Source: Poseidonibacter lekithochrous
GTDB lineage: Bacteria > Campylobacterota > Campylobacteria > Campylobacterales > Arcobacteraceae
DNA: 64,000 bases
Direction: 5' to 3'
NCBI RefSeq assembly: GCF_013283835.1
Contig: NZ_CP054052.1
Location: 1,116,001 to 1,180,000 of the forward strand
Shown: positions 37,325 through 46,070 of the stretch, piece by piece
How the letters are laid out: each line of letters starts with the position of its first letter
How positions within the stretch are numbered: position 1 is the stretch's first letter
Notes under the pieces: model-generated
Told to the model about the DNA's origin: nothing
Databases searched by the model: none
The model's input: only the letters and a program-made list of their open reading frames with translations
Position numbers and translations under genes: made by a program

Positions 37325-38468
37325 TATTTCTACCTGATTCTTTTGCTATATAAAGTGCTGCATCAGCACTTTTAAATGCCTTATCAAAAGTTTTGTTTTC
37401 ATGTGGAGTTACATTGATACCAATAGATACTGTAACACGAATGGCTTCATCACTTGTGATATAAAAATCATTTTTTTGAATATTTGAGAAAATTCTATTA
37501 ATAACATTTAGTGAAACATTGTGTTTTTTATTTTCATCTTTTTTAATTAATAGAATAAACTCTTCTCCTCCAAATCTAATAACAATATCTTCATTATCTC
37601 TTATATTCATTTTTATGATCGAAGCCAACTGTTTTAGTATCATATCTCCTGCATCATGCCCATATGAGTCATTTATATTTTTGAAAAAATCTATATCTAA
37701 TACGGCTAAAACATAACTATTTAAATCAATATTATCTTTCATTTCATGCAGATAGTTTTTATTGTATACATTTGTCAAAGTATCTATAAAAGCTGATTTT
37801 TTGATTTTTCTATATTTGCTTACTTGAATTACAAGTATAAATATAAAAATAAAAGAAATGATAATAATTGCTAAAAGACCTTTTTCCATTAGATTTATTA
37901 TCTTATTAATTTCAGATATTTTATTAACCGAGAAATCAATTGCGAATAGTAGTTTTACTTCATTATCTTTAATAATAGGAATTATATATGTAATTGATAA
38001 CTCTTGCAGTATTGTATGCTTTATTAATGTTGCTCTTTTAGTCTCATAAATCTTAAGCCAATTAGGATTATCAACATCAAATTTTTGATTTAAGAAGGCT
38101 TTTGATTCTGATTCTTCCGTATCTACAAGGAATCTGAAAATACTCTTTTTATCTTTATATAATAGATATGTGTATTTAATATTTTCTGTTTTTAATATCT
38201 TTATTTTAGATTCAATTTTATTTTGTATTTCTGTATTCTTCTGTATTATTGAAATATAATCATCACTATCTTTTAATATTGATTTAATAGAATCAGTAAT
38301 ATTTTCACTAATAGATATAATATCTTCTGTAGCAATTTTAAACATTCTTTTTTCTATATTTTTTTCAATTTTAATTATTCCAAATAATAAAACTATCAAA
38401 ATAGAAGTAATTATAATAGACAGGGTTAACAAATAAATAGGATTATTTGAAAAGAGTTTAGAATTCAT
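37308..38468 (-). CDS. Membrane diguanylate cyclase (third gene of the receptor trio)
   Basis: 386 residues. TM1 is at about 12-31, a periplasmic helical domain at about 35-185, TM2 near 197-216, then a GGDEF domain (DTLTNVYNKNYLHEM, DIDFFKNINDSYGHDAG, RFGGEEFILLI, SVSIGI). The GGEEF form is active in c-di-GMP synthesis. Its ATG overlaps the stop of the preceding periplasmic gene as TAATG. That gene overlaps the receptor gene in the same way, so all three are translated together. By position it is the output of an outer-membrane signal. Confidence 0.92.
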   Translation of the reverse strand: MNSKLFSNNPIYLLTLSIIITSILIVLLFGIIKIEKNIEKRMFKIATEDIISISENITDSIKSILKDSDDYISIIQKNTEIQNKIESKIKILKTENIKYTYLLYKDKKSIFRFLVDTEESESKAFLNQKFDVDNPNWLKIYETKRATLIKHTILQELSITYIIPIIKDNEVKLLFAIDFSVNKISEINKIINLMEKGLLAIIIISFIFIFILVIQVSKYRKIKKSAFIDTLTNVYNKNYLHEMKDNIDLNSYVLAVLDIDFFKNINDSYGHDAGDMILKQLASIIKMNIRDNEDIVIRFGGEEFILLIKKDENKKHNVSLNVINRIFSNIQKNDFYITSDEAIRVTVSIGINVTPHENKTFDKAFKSADAALYIAKESGRNNIKIA

Positions 38469-38923
38469 TAGAAATCCTCTATAAACTGAGAATAACTATT
38501 TGGAAGTGTGATCTCTTTTTTATCTAGTCTATTTTTGATAAATACAATATTTGGTCTACTTTTACTCCAGAAAAATGCTCCAATATACATATCTTTGTTT
38601 AGTAGTTTTCTATAGTTATTCGTGAAGAAAACTTTATTTGTAAGATTGCAAGTCTCTGGTTTGTTTATTTTATTTTTAATAAATACAAAGTTTGACTTAT
38701 CACAAGAGTCTACAACTTCTAAGTACTTAGAATATATCTTTTTTTCTAATTCTGAAATCTTTGGAATAAAAAGTTTTATATTTCCCTTTGTAGTTGAATT
38801 TGCGATATTTGCTATTATCTTTGCTTCAAGCTCAATTTCTTTATCATACTTTTTTACTAAGAAAGTATATTGATCTGCAAAACATATTGATATAAGTGAA
38901 AGTATGATAATTAACTTTTTCAT
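38468..38923 (-). CDS. Small periplasmic protein, YfiR-like by context (second gene of the receptor trio)
   Basis: 151 residues with a signal peptide (MKKLIIILSLISICFA). The mature part has two Cys (SCDK, ETCN) that could form a disulfide. Its C-terminal region (KVFFTNNYRKL; YIGAFFWSKSRPNIVFIKN) resembles small periplasmic YfiR/DUF4154-type proteins found beside GGDEF cyclases, where YfiR restrains the membrane cyclase YfiN. The resemblance is weak and rests largely on gene order. The ATG at 38923 overlaps the receptor stop (TAATG) and is preferred to the GTG at 38935. Confidence 0.6.
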   Translation of the reverse strand: MKKLIIILSLISICFADQYTFLVKKYDKEIELEAKIIANIANSTTKGNIKLFIPKISELEKKIYSKYLEVVDSCDKSNFVFIKNKINKPETCNLTNKVFFTNNYRKLLNKDMYIGAFFWSKSRPNIVFIKNRLDKKEITLPNSYSQFIEDF

Positions 38924-40824
38924 TAGAACACCCACTTTACAGTAGCTGTGATATTTCTATCATCATCTTCTAAAGCAAATGATGATTCTGGAAAGTCATC
39001 AGAATACAATGATTTACTGGATTTATCTAATAGGTTTTCACCTTTTATACTAAAACTCAAGTCTTTAGTATGATTGTAAGTCGCTCCTAGATTTAAGTCA
39101 TAAGAAGCTCTTACATTCAAGCCTTTATATGAGTATTTATTCTTATAAATTAAAGATGTAAAATATTCAATTTTCCCATCTTTAGCCATATATTTTATAA
39201 AAGCACCATCATTTGAATTATTAACTTCTTCGCTTAAATTTGTAAAATAGTAGTTTACTTGTACTTCATTGTTTTCATTGAATAAATATTTATAATTGAA
39301 AATCATTCCATTTGTTTTAATTTTATGTTTTATATTTTCAAATCCAACAGGTGTATAATATAAAAAGTCTTCAATACTTACATCATGATATATAGCAGTA
39401 AATTTAGATTTCCCACTTGTAAGCACACCTTCAACTGTAAAGATTTTGTATTTCTGTATTTCTAGATTTGGGTCACTTTTTTTTGCATAGTCTACATTGT
39501 AAAATGTAGGTGGAACATAAGTATGAGTATAAAAACTCTTTAAACCAAAGTTATTAGTAGGCGTATAAATAGTACCAACTCTAAATAGTTTTTCAGTGAA
39601 GTCTTTAAGATAACCATTTCTTTTATATTTGTCTATTTTTGCATTTGCTACTAATAGTATTTTGTCATTTACTCTATATTCATCCTCTAATAATAAAGAG
39701 AAATTTGTCTCTTCATTAAAATTAGTATATTCATTTTGTTCAATAGTACTATTTGTATGATCTACTATATTTCTATATTTTAAATCATATTTTTTATTTT
39801 TTAAACTTATAGCTGTTAGAAACTTATTATTTTTATATTCAGTTGTTTTTCCTAAATAAGCATTTATTTTTCTGAATCTAGCTTTTTCATCTACTTGTTT
39901 TGGTAGGGTTACAGGATTTGTAAATATTGGTGTTATTACTATTCCATTGTCATTTTTTTCAGAATATTCTCTACTTGTTACATCAATAGAAAATGTAGCT
40001 TTTAATGACTTGTCATAAAGAAAATATTTTTTTATATCAATATAGAAATCTTTTGAATTTTGATGTCCATCTTCTGGTGCAGCATTTTTGGATAATCCCA
40101 TATAAATATCTTTTTTTATGTCAGTGTACGCGATATTTATATTTGTATCTTCATTATTGATATCCAAAAATAGATATCTTCTTTTTTTATCATTTTTTAG
40201 AGTGTTATTTTCATATGGAATTGACTCATCTTTTTTTGTATTATTTAAATAAATTAAATAAGACCAATCATTCCCGAAACTCTCTGAGTGTGTGATGCTT
40301 TGTGCATATTCATTTTTATTTGAATTTCTTAATTGTAGTTGTGTTGCATTTATTTTTCTAGGGGATTTAGTATATATTCTTACAAAATATATTCCTGTTT
40401 CATTTCCTAATGCAAAGGAACTATCTCCATGATAAACTTCTATATGGTCAACAAAATCTAGAGGTAAATCTCCCCAGTTAACAGAAATTGATTGTGTATA
40501 AGTTGAGCTAATTTCATGGTCATTTATAAAGAATCTAAAGAAACCACTAACGGCAGTTTTTGTTCCAGATAGGGATAAGTTTGCCATTCCTAAACGATTT
40601 TTATTTGAATTATTTAATGGAAGTTCTTTTAGTATGTCATTAAGTTTATTGTATTGCATACGTTTTATATCTTTTTGTGAATAGATAAAAACGTGTCCTA
40701 GTTTTTCATCGATTGTTTGAAGTGAGTTTTGAGATTCTACTTCATACTCTTTTAGAAGATTATTTAAGTCCTCTGCAAAAAGTACTTGTGAAAATAAAAT
40801 AAAAAATAGTAAAAACGTTCTCAT
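38923..40824 (-). CDS. TonB-dependent-receptor-like outer-membrane protein (first gene of the receptor trio)
   Basis: 633 residues with signal peptide MRTFLLFFILFSQVLFA. A plug-like domain follows: HVFIYSQKDIKRMQYNKLND, NLSLSGTKTAV, FINDHEISS and DFVDHIEVYHGDSSFALGNE. A beta-barrel ends in a terminal aromatic (ATVKWVF), as required for BAM insertion. Between the signal peptide and the plug is a short LLKEYEVES segment and no convincing TonB box. The ligand is unknown, and no Fur-type operator was found upstream. Gene order suggests it senses rather than only imports. Confidence 0.85.
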   Translation of the reverse strand: MRTFLLFFILFSQVLFAEDLNNLLKEYEVESQNSLQTIDEKLGHVFIYSQKDIKRMQYNKLNDILKELPLNNSNKNRLGMANLSLSGTKTAVSGFFRFFINDHEISSTYTQSISVNWGDLPLDFVDHIEVYHGDSSFALGNETGIYFVRIYTKSPRKINATQLQLRNSNKNEYAQSITHSESFGNDWSYLIYLNNTKKDESIPYENNTLKNDKKRRYLFLDINNEDTNINIAYTDIKKDIYMGLSKNAAPEDGHQNSKDFYIDIKKYFLYDKSLKATFSIDVTSREYSEKNDNGIVITPIFTNPVTLPKQVDEKARFRKINAYLGKTTEYKNNKFLTAISLKNKKYDLKYRNIVDHTNSTIEQNEYTNFNEETNFSLLLEDEYRVNDKILLVANAKIDKYKRNGYLKDFTEKLFRVGTIYTPTNNFGLKSFYTHTYVPPTFYNVDYAKKSDPNLEIQKYKIFTVEGVLTSGKSKFTAIYHDVSIEDFLYYTPVGFENIKHKIKTNGMIFNYKYLFNENNEVQVNYYFTNLSEEVNNSNDGAFIKYMAKDGKIEYFTSLIYKNKYSYKGLNVRASYDLNLGATYNHTKDLSFSIKGENLLDKSSKSLYSDDFPESSFALEDDDRNITATVKWVF

Positions 40825-41037
40825 TATAACTTCCTTTATCCAACTCTTTATTTTAGTTTAAATTTACTTAATAATTTATTATTCTTTGATAACTTTTTTA
40901 AGATTATATAATAATTGACTCTTGTATATTTTACAACAAGCTAAAACAATAAATTCGATTAACTAATAAAAAAAATTAAAGTTAAACAAAGTCTCTTTCT
41001 ATATATTATAAATAAATATTTAAAAGTTGGACAATAA

Positions 41038-41943
41038 ATGAAAATATTAGTTGAATTACCAGAGTTAATTGAAGATACTGTTATGATAACACCTGCTGTA
41101 CAAAACCTCCTAAAATACTATAAAGATGCCGATATAACATTTGTTGGCTCATCTATATCTACTAAACTTTTTGTTAATGATAAAAAAATCAATAGCTTAG
41201 TAGTTGAAGAAACAAGAAAAAGTATTTTTTCACTTTTATCTCTTTTTAGATTAGCAAAAAGTCTGGGAGAACAAGACCTAGTAGTTTCTTTTAAAAAAGA
41301 CTTCTATTCTAAGTTTTTCTTATTTTTTATAAATTGTGAAAAGAAATTCAATTTTGTTGATAATATGGAAAATATCCATAAAGTTGAAAAATACAACAAC
41401 TTTATAAATACTGTTTTAGAAAGTGATTATAGAGCAGGGGATTTGATGTTAAATTTCAAACCTCAATGGAATAAAAAATCAACTTTTGGAATTCATGCGG
41501 GTTCAACTTATGCAAATGTAAAAAGATGGAATGCTAAAGAATTTGCAAAGGTAGCTATTAAACTATCAAGTAAATATGATGTTGTTTTATTAGGTGGACA
41601 AAACGAAATAGATATTTGCTCAGACATTGAAGATGAATTAAAAGCAAATGGCATTGAAAACTATACAAACCTAGCTGGAAAAACTTCAGTTCCACAGCTT
41701 GTAGAAAAAATTGCAGGTTTAGATCTATTTTTGACAATAGATAGTGGACCTATGCAAATAGCAGCAGTTTATAGAGTAAATACTATAGTTGTACCAACTT
41801 CATATGAAAAGATTGAGTTAATCTCACAATGGAGAAATCCTTGGGAAACTATTATTTATAAACATGTGGATCCATATAGTGAAGATGAAAATGAAGATTA
41901 TATTCCTAGGTCTGAGGATGTGTTGAGTTTATTTAAGTTCTAA
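41038..41943 (+). CDS. Glycosyltransferase family 9 (heptosyltransferase-like)
   Basis: 301 residues of the GT9/ADP-heptose:LPS heptosyltransferase family. The N-terminal half carries a Rossmann-like VELPELIEDTVMITPAVQNL. The C-terminal half has the sugar-nucleotide site: GIHAGSTYANVKRWNAKEFA, VVLLGGQNEIDI, NLAGKTSVPQLVEKIAGLDL and TIDSGPMQIAA. It probably adds heptose or a related sugar to LPS core at the inner face of the membrane. No other LPS gene is next to it. Divergent from the receptor trio across a 213-nt AT-rich region with no other feature I can support. Confidence 0.85.
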   Translation: MKILVELPELIEDTVMITPAVQNLLKYYKDADITFVGSSISTKLFVNDKKINSLVVEETRKSIFSLLSLFRLAKSLGEQDLVVSFKKDFYSKFFLFFINCEKKFNFVDNMENIHKVEKYNNFINTVLESDYRAGDLMLNFKPQWNKKSTFGIHAGSTYANVKRWNAKEFAKVAIKLSSKYDVVLLGGQNEIDICSDIEDELKANGIENYTNLAGKTSVPQLVEKIAGLDLFLTIDSGPMQIAAVYRVNTIVVPTSYEKIELISQWRNPWETIIYKHVDPYSEDENEDYIPRSEDVLSLFKF

Positions 41944-41949
41944 GTATTG

Positions 41950-41974
41950 GTTATAAGAGAAAATCTCTTATAAC
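41950..41974. terminator. Bidirectional terminator between the GT9 and xth genes
   Basis: GTTATAAGAGA, loop AAA, TCTCTTATAAC: eleven perfect pairs, overlapping the xth stop codon at 41968. Serves both convergent genes. Confidence 0.8.
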
Positions 41975-42753
41975 TCGATTTCTAAAGCAATAGGGCAATG
42001 ATCACTTCCCATTACTTCATTTAAGATGTATGCATCTTTGATGTTTGCTTTTAAGTCATCACTTACGTAGAAGTAATCAATTCTCCAGCCAACGTTATTA
42101 GCTCTTGCATTTGCTCTGTAAGACCACCAGCTATAAAGACCTTCGTCTTGTGTTTTCTCTCTTAGCGTATCTACATAACCATGAGATAAGAATTTATCCA
42201 TCCATTCTCTCTCCATTGGTAAGAATCCAGATTTTTTCTCATTTGCTTTTGGACGTGCTAAGTCAATTTCTTTATGTGCAGTATTTACATCACCACAAAC
42301 AATAATAGATTTTCCATCTTTTTTAAGATTTTCACAATGCTCTAAAAATCTATCATAGAATTCCATTTTGTAAACTAATCTTTCATCTTTACTTTGACCA
42401 TTTGGGAAATATACATTAAAAAATGCAATATCTTTTTCACCCAATGTGAAGTGAACTTCGTTGATTCTTCCTTCATCAAGAACATCAACAGTAGGACAAT
42501 TACATTCAAATGTAGTTTCAATATCAGTAAAAAGTGCAGTTCCACTTCTTCCTTTTATTGCTGATTCACTTGCAAAAAGAGTTTTGTACTCTTTATCAAA
42601 AATTGATTCAGGAATTTGAGATTTTTGAGACTTTGTTTCTTGAATACCAAGAATATCAATATTTGCTTCATCTACCCATTTAAGAGCTTCTTTTTTATCA
42701 ACTGCTCTAATACCGTTTACGTTCCATGATATAAATTTATAAGTTTTTGCCAT
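41968..42753 (-). CDS. xth: Exodeoxyribonuclease III
   Basis: 261 residues of the ExoIII/APE1 family, acting on abasic sites and 3' ends in base-excision repair. Motifs: SWNVNGIRAVDKK, LGIQETKSQ, FFNVYFPNGQ, VCGDVNTAH, RIDYFYVSDDL and NEVMGSDHCPIAL with the catalytic His. Length is normal. It is downstream of the TetR gene in the same direction after 20 nt and could share its transcript. Confidence 0.93.
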   Translation of the reverse strand: MAKTYKFISWNVNGIRAVDKKEALKWVDEANIDILGIQETKSQKSQIPESIFDKEYKTLFASESAIKGRSGTALFTDIETTFECNCPTVDVLDEGRINEVHFTLGEKDIAFFNVYFPNGQSKDERLVYKMEFYDRFLEHCENLKKDGKSIIVCGDVNTAHKEIDLARPKANEKKSGFLPMEREWMDKFLSHGYVDTLREKTQDEGLYSWWSYRANARANNVGWRIDYFYVSDDLKANIKDAYILNEVMGSDHCPIALEIEL

Positions 42754-42773
42754 TTTTATAATACCTTTGATTT

Positions 42774-43346
42774 TTATTTTTTAAGAGTATTGATATAAAA
42801 AACAAGTTGTTCAATAGATACTTCAAAATCTTTTTTGTCTTGATGCTTTTTAGCAAGAAGTAATGCACCTTCAATAGAGGCGATTAAAAAAGTAGCTACT
42901 TTTTCAATCTCTACATCCTCTCTGATTTCACCAAGTTCTATGGCTTTTTCAAGTGCATCACAAAATAGTTTTTTCCATTTATCTAAAATGTCTGTTAATG
43001 TTTTTGCAAAATCTTCGTCTTGATTAAGAGACTCTTGTAACAAATTTCCCAAAGGACAACCGTTAGTTAAGTCCCATGAGTTTGTATCTTCAAGAATAGA
43101 GATTAATAGTGTAATAACATTTTTATCAGTTTGGGCAAGAACTTGCCATTTTTTCTCTATTCTTTTTTCTACTTTCTCTTCAATCATAGCTATAACCATA
43201 TCTTTTTTTGAAGGAAAGTGATGATACATAGAGCCTTTTTTTGTATCGGCTCTTTTTAGTATATTTGCTAAAGATGCTCCTGTATAACCGTTAGAAAAGA
43301 CTTCTTGAAATGTAGCTTCAATAAGTCTTGTTCGAATATCTTGCAT
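42774..43346 (-). CDS. TetR family repressor
   Basis: 190 residues. The N-terminal HTH of the TetR family is clear (LIEATFQEVFSNGYTGASLA; GSMYHHFPSKKDMVIAMI). The ligand-binding half contains a conserved Cys in TNGCPLGNLL, as in NemR/AcrR-like sensors of electrophiles, and a C-terminal dimer helix. It follows the peroxiredoxin-like gene by 17 nt, and an ACCAAC-N2-GTTGGT operator lies upstream of that gene. Repression of its own operon is the likely logic. Confidence 0.9.
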   Translation of the reverse strand: MQDIRTRLIEATFQEVFSNGYTGASLANILKRADTKKGSMYHHFPSKKDMVIAMIEEKVEKRIEKKWQVLAQTDKNVITLLISILEDTNSWDLTNGCPLGNLLQESLNQDEDFAKTLTDILDKWKKLFCDALEKAIELGEIREDVEIEKVATFLIASIEGALLLAKKHQDKKDFEVSIEQLVFYINTLKK

Positions 43347-43363
43347 TTTTTCCTCAATTACTC

Positions 43364-44017
43364 TTATTTATTTTTGGCAATTATATCTAAAATTTCTTGT
43401 GGTTCACATCTACTTGTATAATCTTCATCAATGAATGAATAGATGATTTCTTTTTGTTTATTAATAACATAAGTTGCAGGTAATGGTAACTCAAAACTAT
43501 CTTCATCATTAAGTCCCACAATATCAATCCCAAAGCTTTCATAAATAGGTCTTAACTCTTCAGCAAGAGAGAATACTAAACCATAATCTTTTGCTAATGT
43601 ATTATGTGAATCACTTAATACTTCAAACTCTAATTCATTTTTTTCTTTTGTAGTCAAACTTGCATCTGGAGTTTGAGGAGAGATTGCTACTAATTTTGCA
43701 TTGTTATTGATTAACTCATCATTGATTGATTGTAATGCTTTTAATTCTAGATTACAATAAGGGCACCATAGTCCTCTGTAGAAATTAATAACTACAAAAT
43801 CATTCTCTTTTAATAACTCATCTAATGAAACTGTTTGATTTACTGCATTTGGAAGTGCGAAGTCTTTTGCTGTATTTCCTACTTTTAATGCGTTTTTAGA
43901 AAGAGAAGTTTTTTTCAACTCTTCTGTTGCATTTAACATTACTTCTTGTAATTCTTGAGGAACTTTTGTTTTGAAACCTTCTTTATAGTTATTTATTTCA
44001 TCTATTAATCTTGACAT
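43364..44017 (-). CDS. Peroxiredoxin-like (AhpC/TSA family) protein
   Basis: 217 residues, cytoplasmic. The thioredoxin-fold core has FYRGLWCPYCNLELKALQSI, a CxxC active site as in the AhpC/TSA-like peroxiredoxin-like group, and the LDELLKENDFVVIN strand. This family is found with TetR regulators and probably removes peroxides or reactive electrophiles. AAGGATAAAAA precedes the ATG. The TetR operator lies 33 nt upstream of the ATG. Confidence 0.85.
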   Translation of the reverse strand: MSRLIDEINNYKEGFKTKVPQELQEVMLNATEELKKTSLSKNALKVGNTAKDFALPNAVNQTVSLDELLKENDFVVINFYRGLWCPYCNLELKALQSINDELINNNAKLVAISPQTPDASLTTKEKNELEFEVLSDSHNTLAKDYGLVFSLAEELRPIYESFGIDIVGLNDEDSFELPLPATYVINKQKEIIYSFIDEDYTSRCEPQEILDIIAKNK

Positions 44018-44049
44018 TTTTTATCCTTATTTTTATATATTATATTAAA

Positions 44050-44063
44050 ACCAACCAGTTGGT
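44050..44063. promoter_or_regulatory. Operator for the peroxiredoxin-tetR operon
   Basis: ACCAAC-CA-GTTGGT, an almost perfect palindrome in an otherwise AT-rich promoter, 33 nt before the start of the peroxiredoxin-like gene. Typical for a TetR dimer site. Confidence 0.65.
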
Positions 44064-44080
44064 CTGTTGAAATTATAATA

Positions 44081-44117
44081 AGAAATCAAAGCCTTGTCAA
44101 GGCTTTTTTTGATTTCT
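44081..44117. terminator. Terminator hairpin downstream of the 84-residue exported protein gene
   Basis: AAAGCCTTG/CAAGGCTTT core, flanked by AGAAATCA/TGATTTCT, so the stem can be extended. It separates the two minus-strand units. Confidence 0.75.
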
Positions 44118-44142
44118 TTAATTTAAAATGTATTGATTAATT

Positions 44143-44397
44143 TTATTTGTTAGTATTTTTTTGAGTTTTTTCTTGTTCTTTTTTTATACTTGAAGGCTGT
44201 TTCTTTGGTGTTACTTCTTTGCTTAAACCCATTGTTCCAAAAGGACTTAAATTAGAGTTTGAAAAGTTTTTATTTTTCTTTACTAAACTATCACTTTTCC
44301 CACCATGCATATCAATTTTACCAGAGTTTTCCCCTTGGTGTGCATAGTTTCCAAAAAGTGAAGCAGCTAAAAAAATTGTAAATAACATATGTCTCAT
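44143..44397 (-). CDS. Small exported hypothetical protein
   Basis: 84 residues. A signal peptide (MLFTIFLAASLFGNYAHQG) precedes a polar, disordered-looking mature part rich in Lys, Asn, Ser and Gln, ending in KKEQEKTQKNTNK. No family recognised. It lies 2 nt after the CBU_0592-like gene in the same direction, so cotranscription is likely. The start could be either Met1 or Met4. Confidence 0.5.
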   Translation of the reverse strand: MRHMLFTIFLAASLFGNYAHQGENSGKIDMHGGKSDSLVKKNKNFSNSNLSPFGTMGLSKEVTPKKQPSSIKKEQEKTQKNTNK

Positions 44398-44399
44398 TA

Positions 44400-44666
44400 C
44401 TATTCCTTAGTGTTTCTTTTTTTTTTCTTTTTATCTTTTATGTTCACTGCTATTCCATAGATTGTGATAATAATCCAAAATACTTCAATAATAAATGAAC
44501 CTAAGTTAAAGTGTACAAAAAGTGATATTAAAAGTAAGATTGCTCCCACTAAATTTAATAGTTGATATTGTAGTGATCTAATAGTGTATTTATTGATTTG
44601 TAATAGTAAGTAGGCAACAACTACAAATACCATTCCTACAAATCCAATTCCTTGATAAATATCCAA
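44400..44666 (-). CDS. Small CBU_0592-like membrane protein
   Basis: 88 residues with three predicted membrane helices (GIGFVGMVFVVVAYLLLQ; YQLLNLVGAILLLISLFVHF; FIIEVFWIIITIYGIAVNI) and a very basic tail. The pattern YLLLQINKY and NLVGAILLLISL fits the CBU_0592 family seen in many proteobacteria. Function unknown. Confidence 0.65.
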   Translation of the reverse strand: MDIYQGIGFVGMVFVVVAYLLLQINKYTIRSLQYQLLNLVGAILLLISLFVHFNLGSFIIEVFWIIITIYGIAVNIKDKKKKKRNTKE

Positions 44667-44770
44667 AATTACTCCTTTTGATATTTTAAAACTGAGGATT
44701 GTATCTTTTTTTTGATAAATAAGCCTTAATTAGTTATTTTAGAAATATATTTATATTTAGGAACAATTTC

Positions 44771-45484
44771 ATGAATGAACTATTATTAGGTTTACTTACA
44801 TTTTTTACTTCTACAGTTGCGGGTATTGTTGGACTTGGTGGGGGAATGATGTTGATTGCTATTCTACCTTCTTTTTTACCTCTAAATGCATTGATTCCAG
44901 TTCATGGTCTTACTCAAATGTCTAGTAATTTCTCCCGAGCAGTTTTTGGTTATAAAGATGTTCAATATGAAACAATACCAAAGTTTCTAATTGGTTCACT
45001 TGCTGGTATTGCACTTTTTGCTAGTATTATTTCTATGATTTCTTTAGAGTATGTTCCTTTGTTTATTGGGGCTTATATTTTATTATCTCTTTGGTCTAAA
45101 AAGTTTAATAATAAAATCAAAAAGTATGAAAACTACTATTTAGTTGGTTTCTTACAATCGGGTCTTTCTATTGTCGTTGGAGCTACTGGACCTCTTACAA
45201 TGACACTATTACTAAAAGATTATGAAGATAAAGACAAAGTAGTAGCAACAGGTGCTGCTCTTATGAGTATTACACACATTCTTAAAGTATTTGTATTTAT
45301 GTATTTTGGTTTTGTATTCTTTGATTATATTGGAATTATTATTGCAATGATTATAGGTGCAGTTGCGGGGTCTTATGCGGGTACAAAATTAAGAGATAAA
45401 ATTGACGGTAAGAAATTTACAATGATTTTAAAAGTACTTTTATCAGCTTTAGCTGTAAAACTAATCCTTAGTTTATTTATTTGA
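44771..45484 (+). CDS. TauE/SafE family sulfite exporter-like permease
   Basis: 237 residues with about eight membrane helices. The TauE/SafE signature occurs twice: GIVGLGGGMMLIAILPSF in the first half and SIVVGATGPLTMTLLL in the second. The family moves small anions such as sulfite or sulfoacetate. Single gene, divergent from the small membrane gene. AGGAACAATTTC precedes the ATG. Confidence 0.87.
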   Translation: MNELLLGLLTFFTSTVAGIVGLGGGMMLIAILPSFLPLNALIPVHGLTQMSSNFSRAVFGYKDVQYETIPKFLIGSLAGIALFASIISMISLEYVPLFIGAYILLSLWSKKFNNKIKKYENYYLVGFLQSGLSIVVGATGPLTMTLLLKDYEDKDKVVATGAALMSITHILKVFVFMYFGFVFFDYIGIIIAMIIGAVAGSYAGTKLRDKIDGKKFTMILKVLLSALAVKLILSLFI

Positions 45485-45512
45485 TATTAAGAGATGCAAT
45501 AATCTCTTAATA
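45485..45512. terminator. Bidirectional terminator between TauE and HPP genes
   Basis: TATTAAGAGAT, loop GCAATA, ATCTCTTAATA: eleven perfect pairs, starting right after the TauE stop and overlapping the HPP stop. Confidence 0.8.
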
Positions 45513-46016
45513 CCAATACTCAGGATAACTTTTTTCTTTATTCAAATTAATATAAAAAAGTGCAACTAACACTAATATGACTGATCCAGTCAAACTAGGA
45601 AAAATTAAGTAATCAAAATCTGCACCTAATAGAAAAACAATAATTGGATTAGAACCCGCTGGTGGGTGAACCGTTCTTGTTAAAAGCATTATTATTATCG
45701 CACTTGCTAAAGCAAAGGCAATTGACCACCACTCATAGCCAAATAAATTTAGAAATATAAGACCTATTAGTGTAGAAAATAGATGTCCAAATATAACATT
45801 TCTAGGTTGTGAAAATGGGCTTTTTGGATAAGCAAATAATAATACGCACGATGCGCCAAATGAACCCATTATTAATAAATTGTCAGAACTTCTAGTTATA
45901 TAGGCTATTAATGCAATTGCAATAAATCCTCCAATTCCTGCAAATAAAATTTCTTTTATTGAAGTCTTTTGAGGTAGATTTTCTTTTTTACCTTTAAATT
46001 TTTGTAAATATTTCAT
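45507..46016 (-). CDS. HPP family membrane protein
   Basis: 169 residues with four to five membrane helices and the family hallmark in RTVHPPAGSNPIIVFL. Further conserved segments are LLIMGSFGASCVLLFAYPKS and SQPRNVIFGHLFSTLIG. HPP proteins have been linked to nitrite or other anion transport, so the substrate is open. AAAGGATATAA precedes the ATG. A TetR-type operator lies just upstream, pointing to control by the adjacent repressor. Confidence 0.88.
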   Translation of the reverse strand: MKYLQKFKGKKENLPQKTSIKEILFAGIGGFIAIALIAYITRSSDNLLIMGSFGASCVLLFAYPKSPFSQPRNVIFGHLFSTLIGLIFLNLFGYEWWSIAFALASAIIIMLLTRTVHPPAGSNPIIVFLLGADFDYLIFPSLTGSVILVLVALFYINLNKEKSYPEYWY

Positions 46017-46031
46017 TTATATCCTTTAATC

Positions 46032-46047
46032 AACCAAACGATTGGTT
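46032..46047. promoter_or_regulatory. TetR operator of the HPP gene
   Basis: AACCAA-ACGA-TTGGTT, a perfect 6-bp inverted repeat with a 4-nt spacer, 16 nt before the HPP start codon. It shares CCAAACGAT with the site at 46625. Confidence 0.65.
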
Positions 46048-46070
46048 TGTTGCTTTGAACAAAAAAAACA

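Noticed and set aside
40825-41037. Fur-type operator upstream of the TonB-receptor-like gene
   Set aside because: No sequence approaching GATAATGATAATCATTATC could be found; the region is only generally AT-rich.
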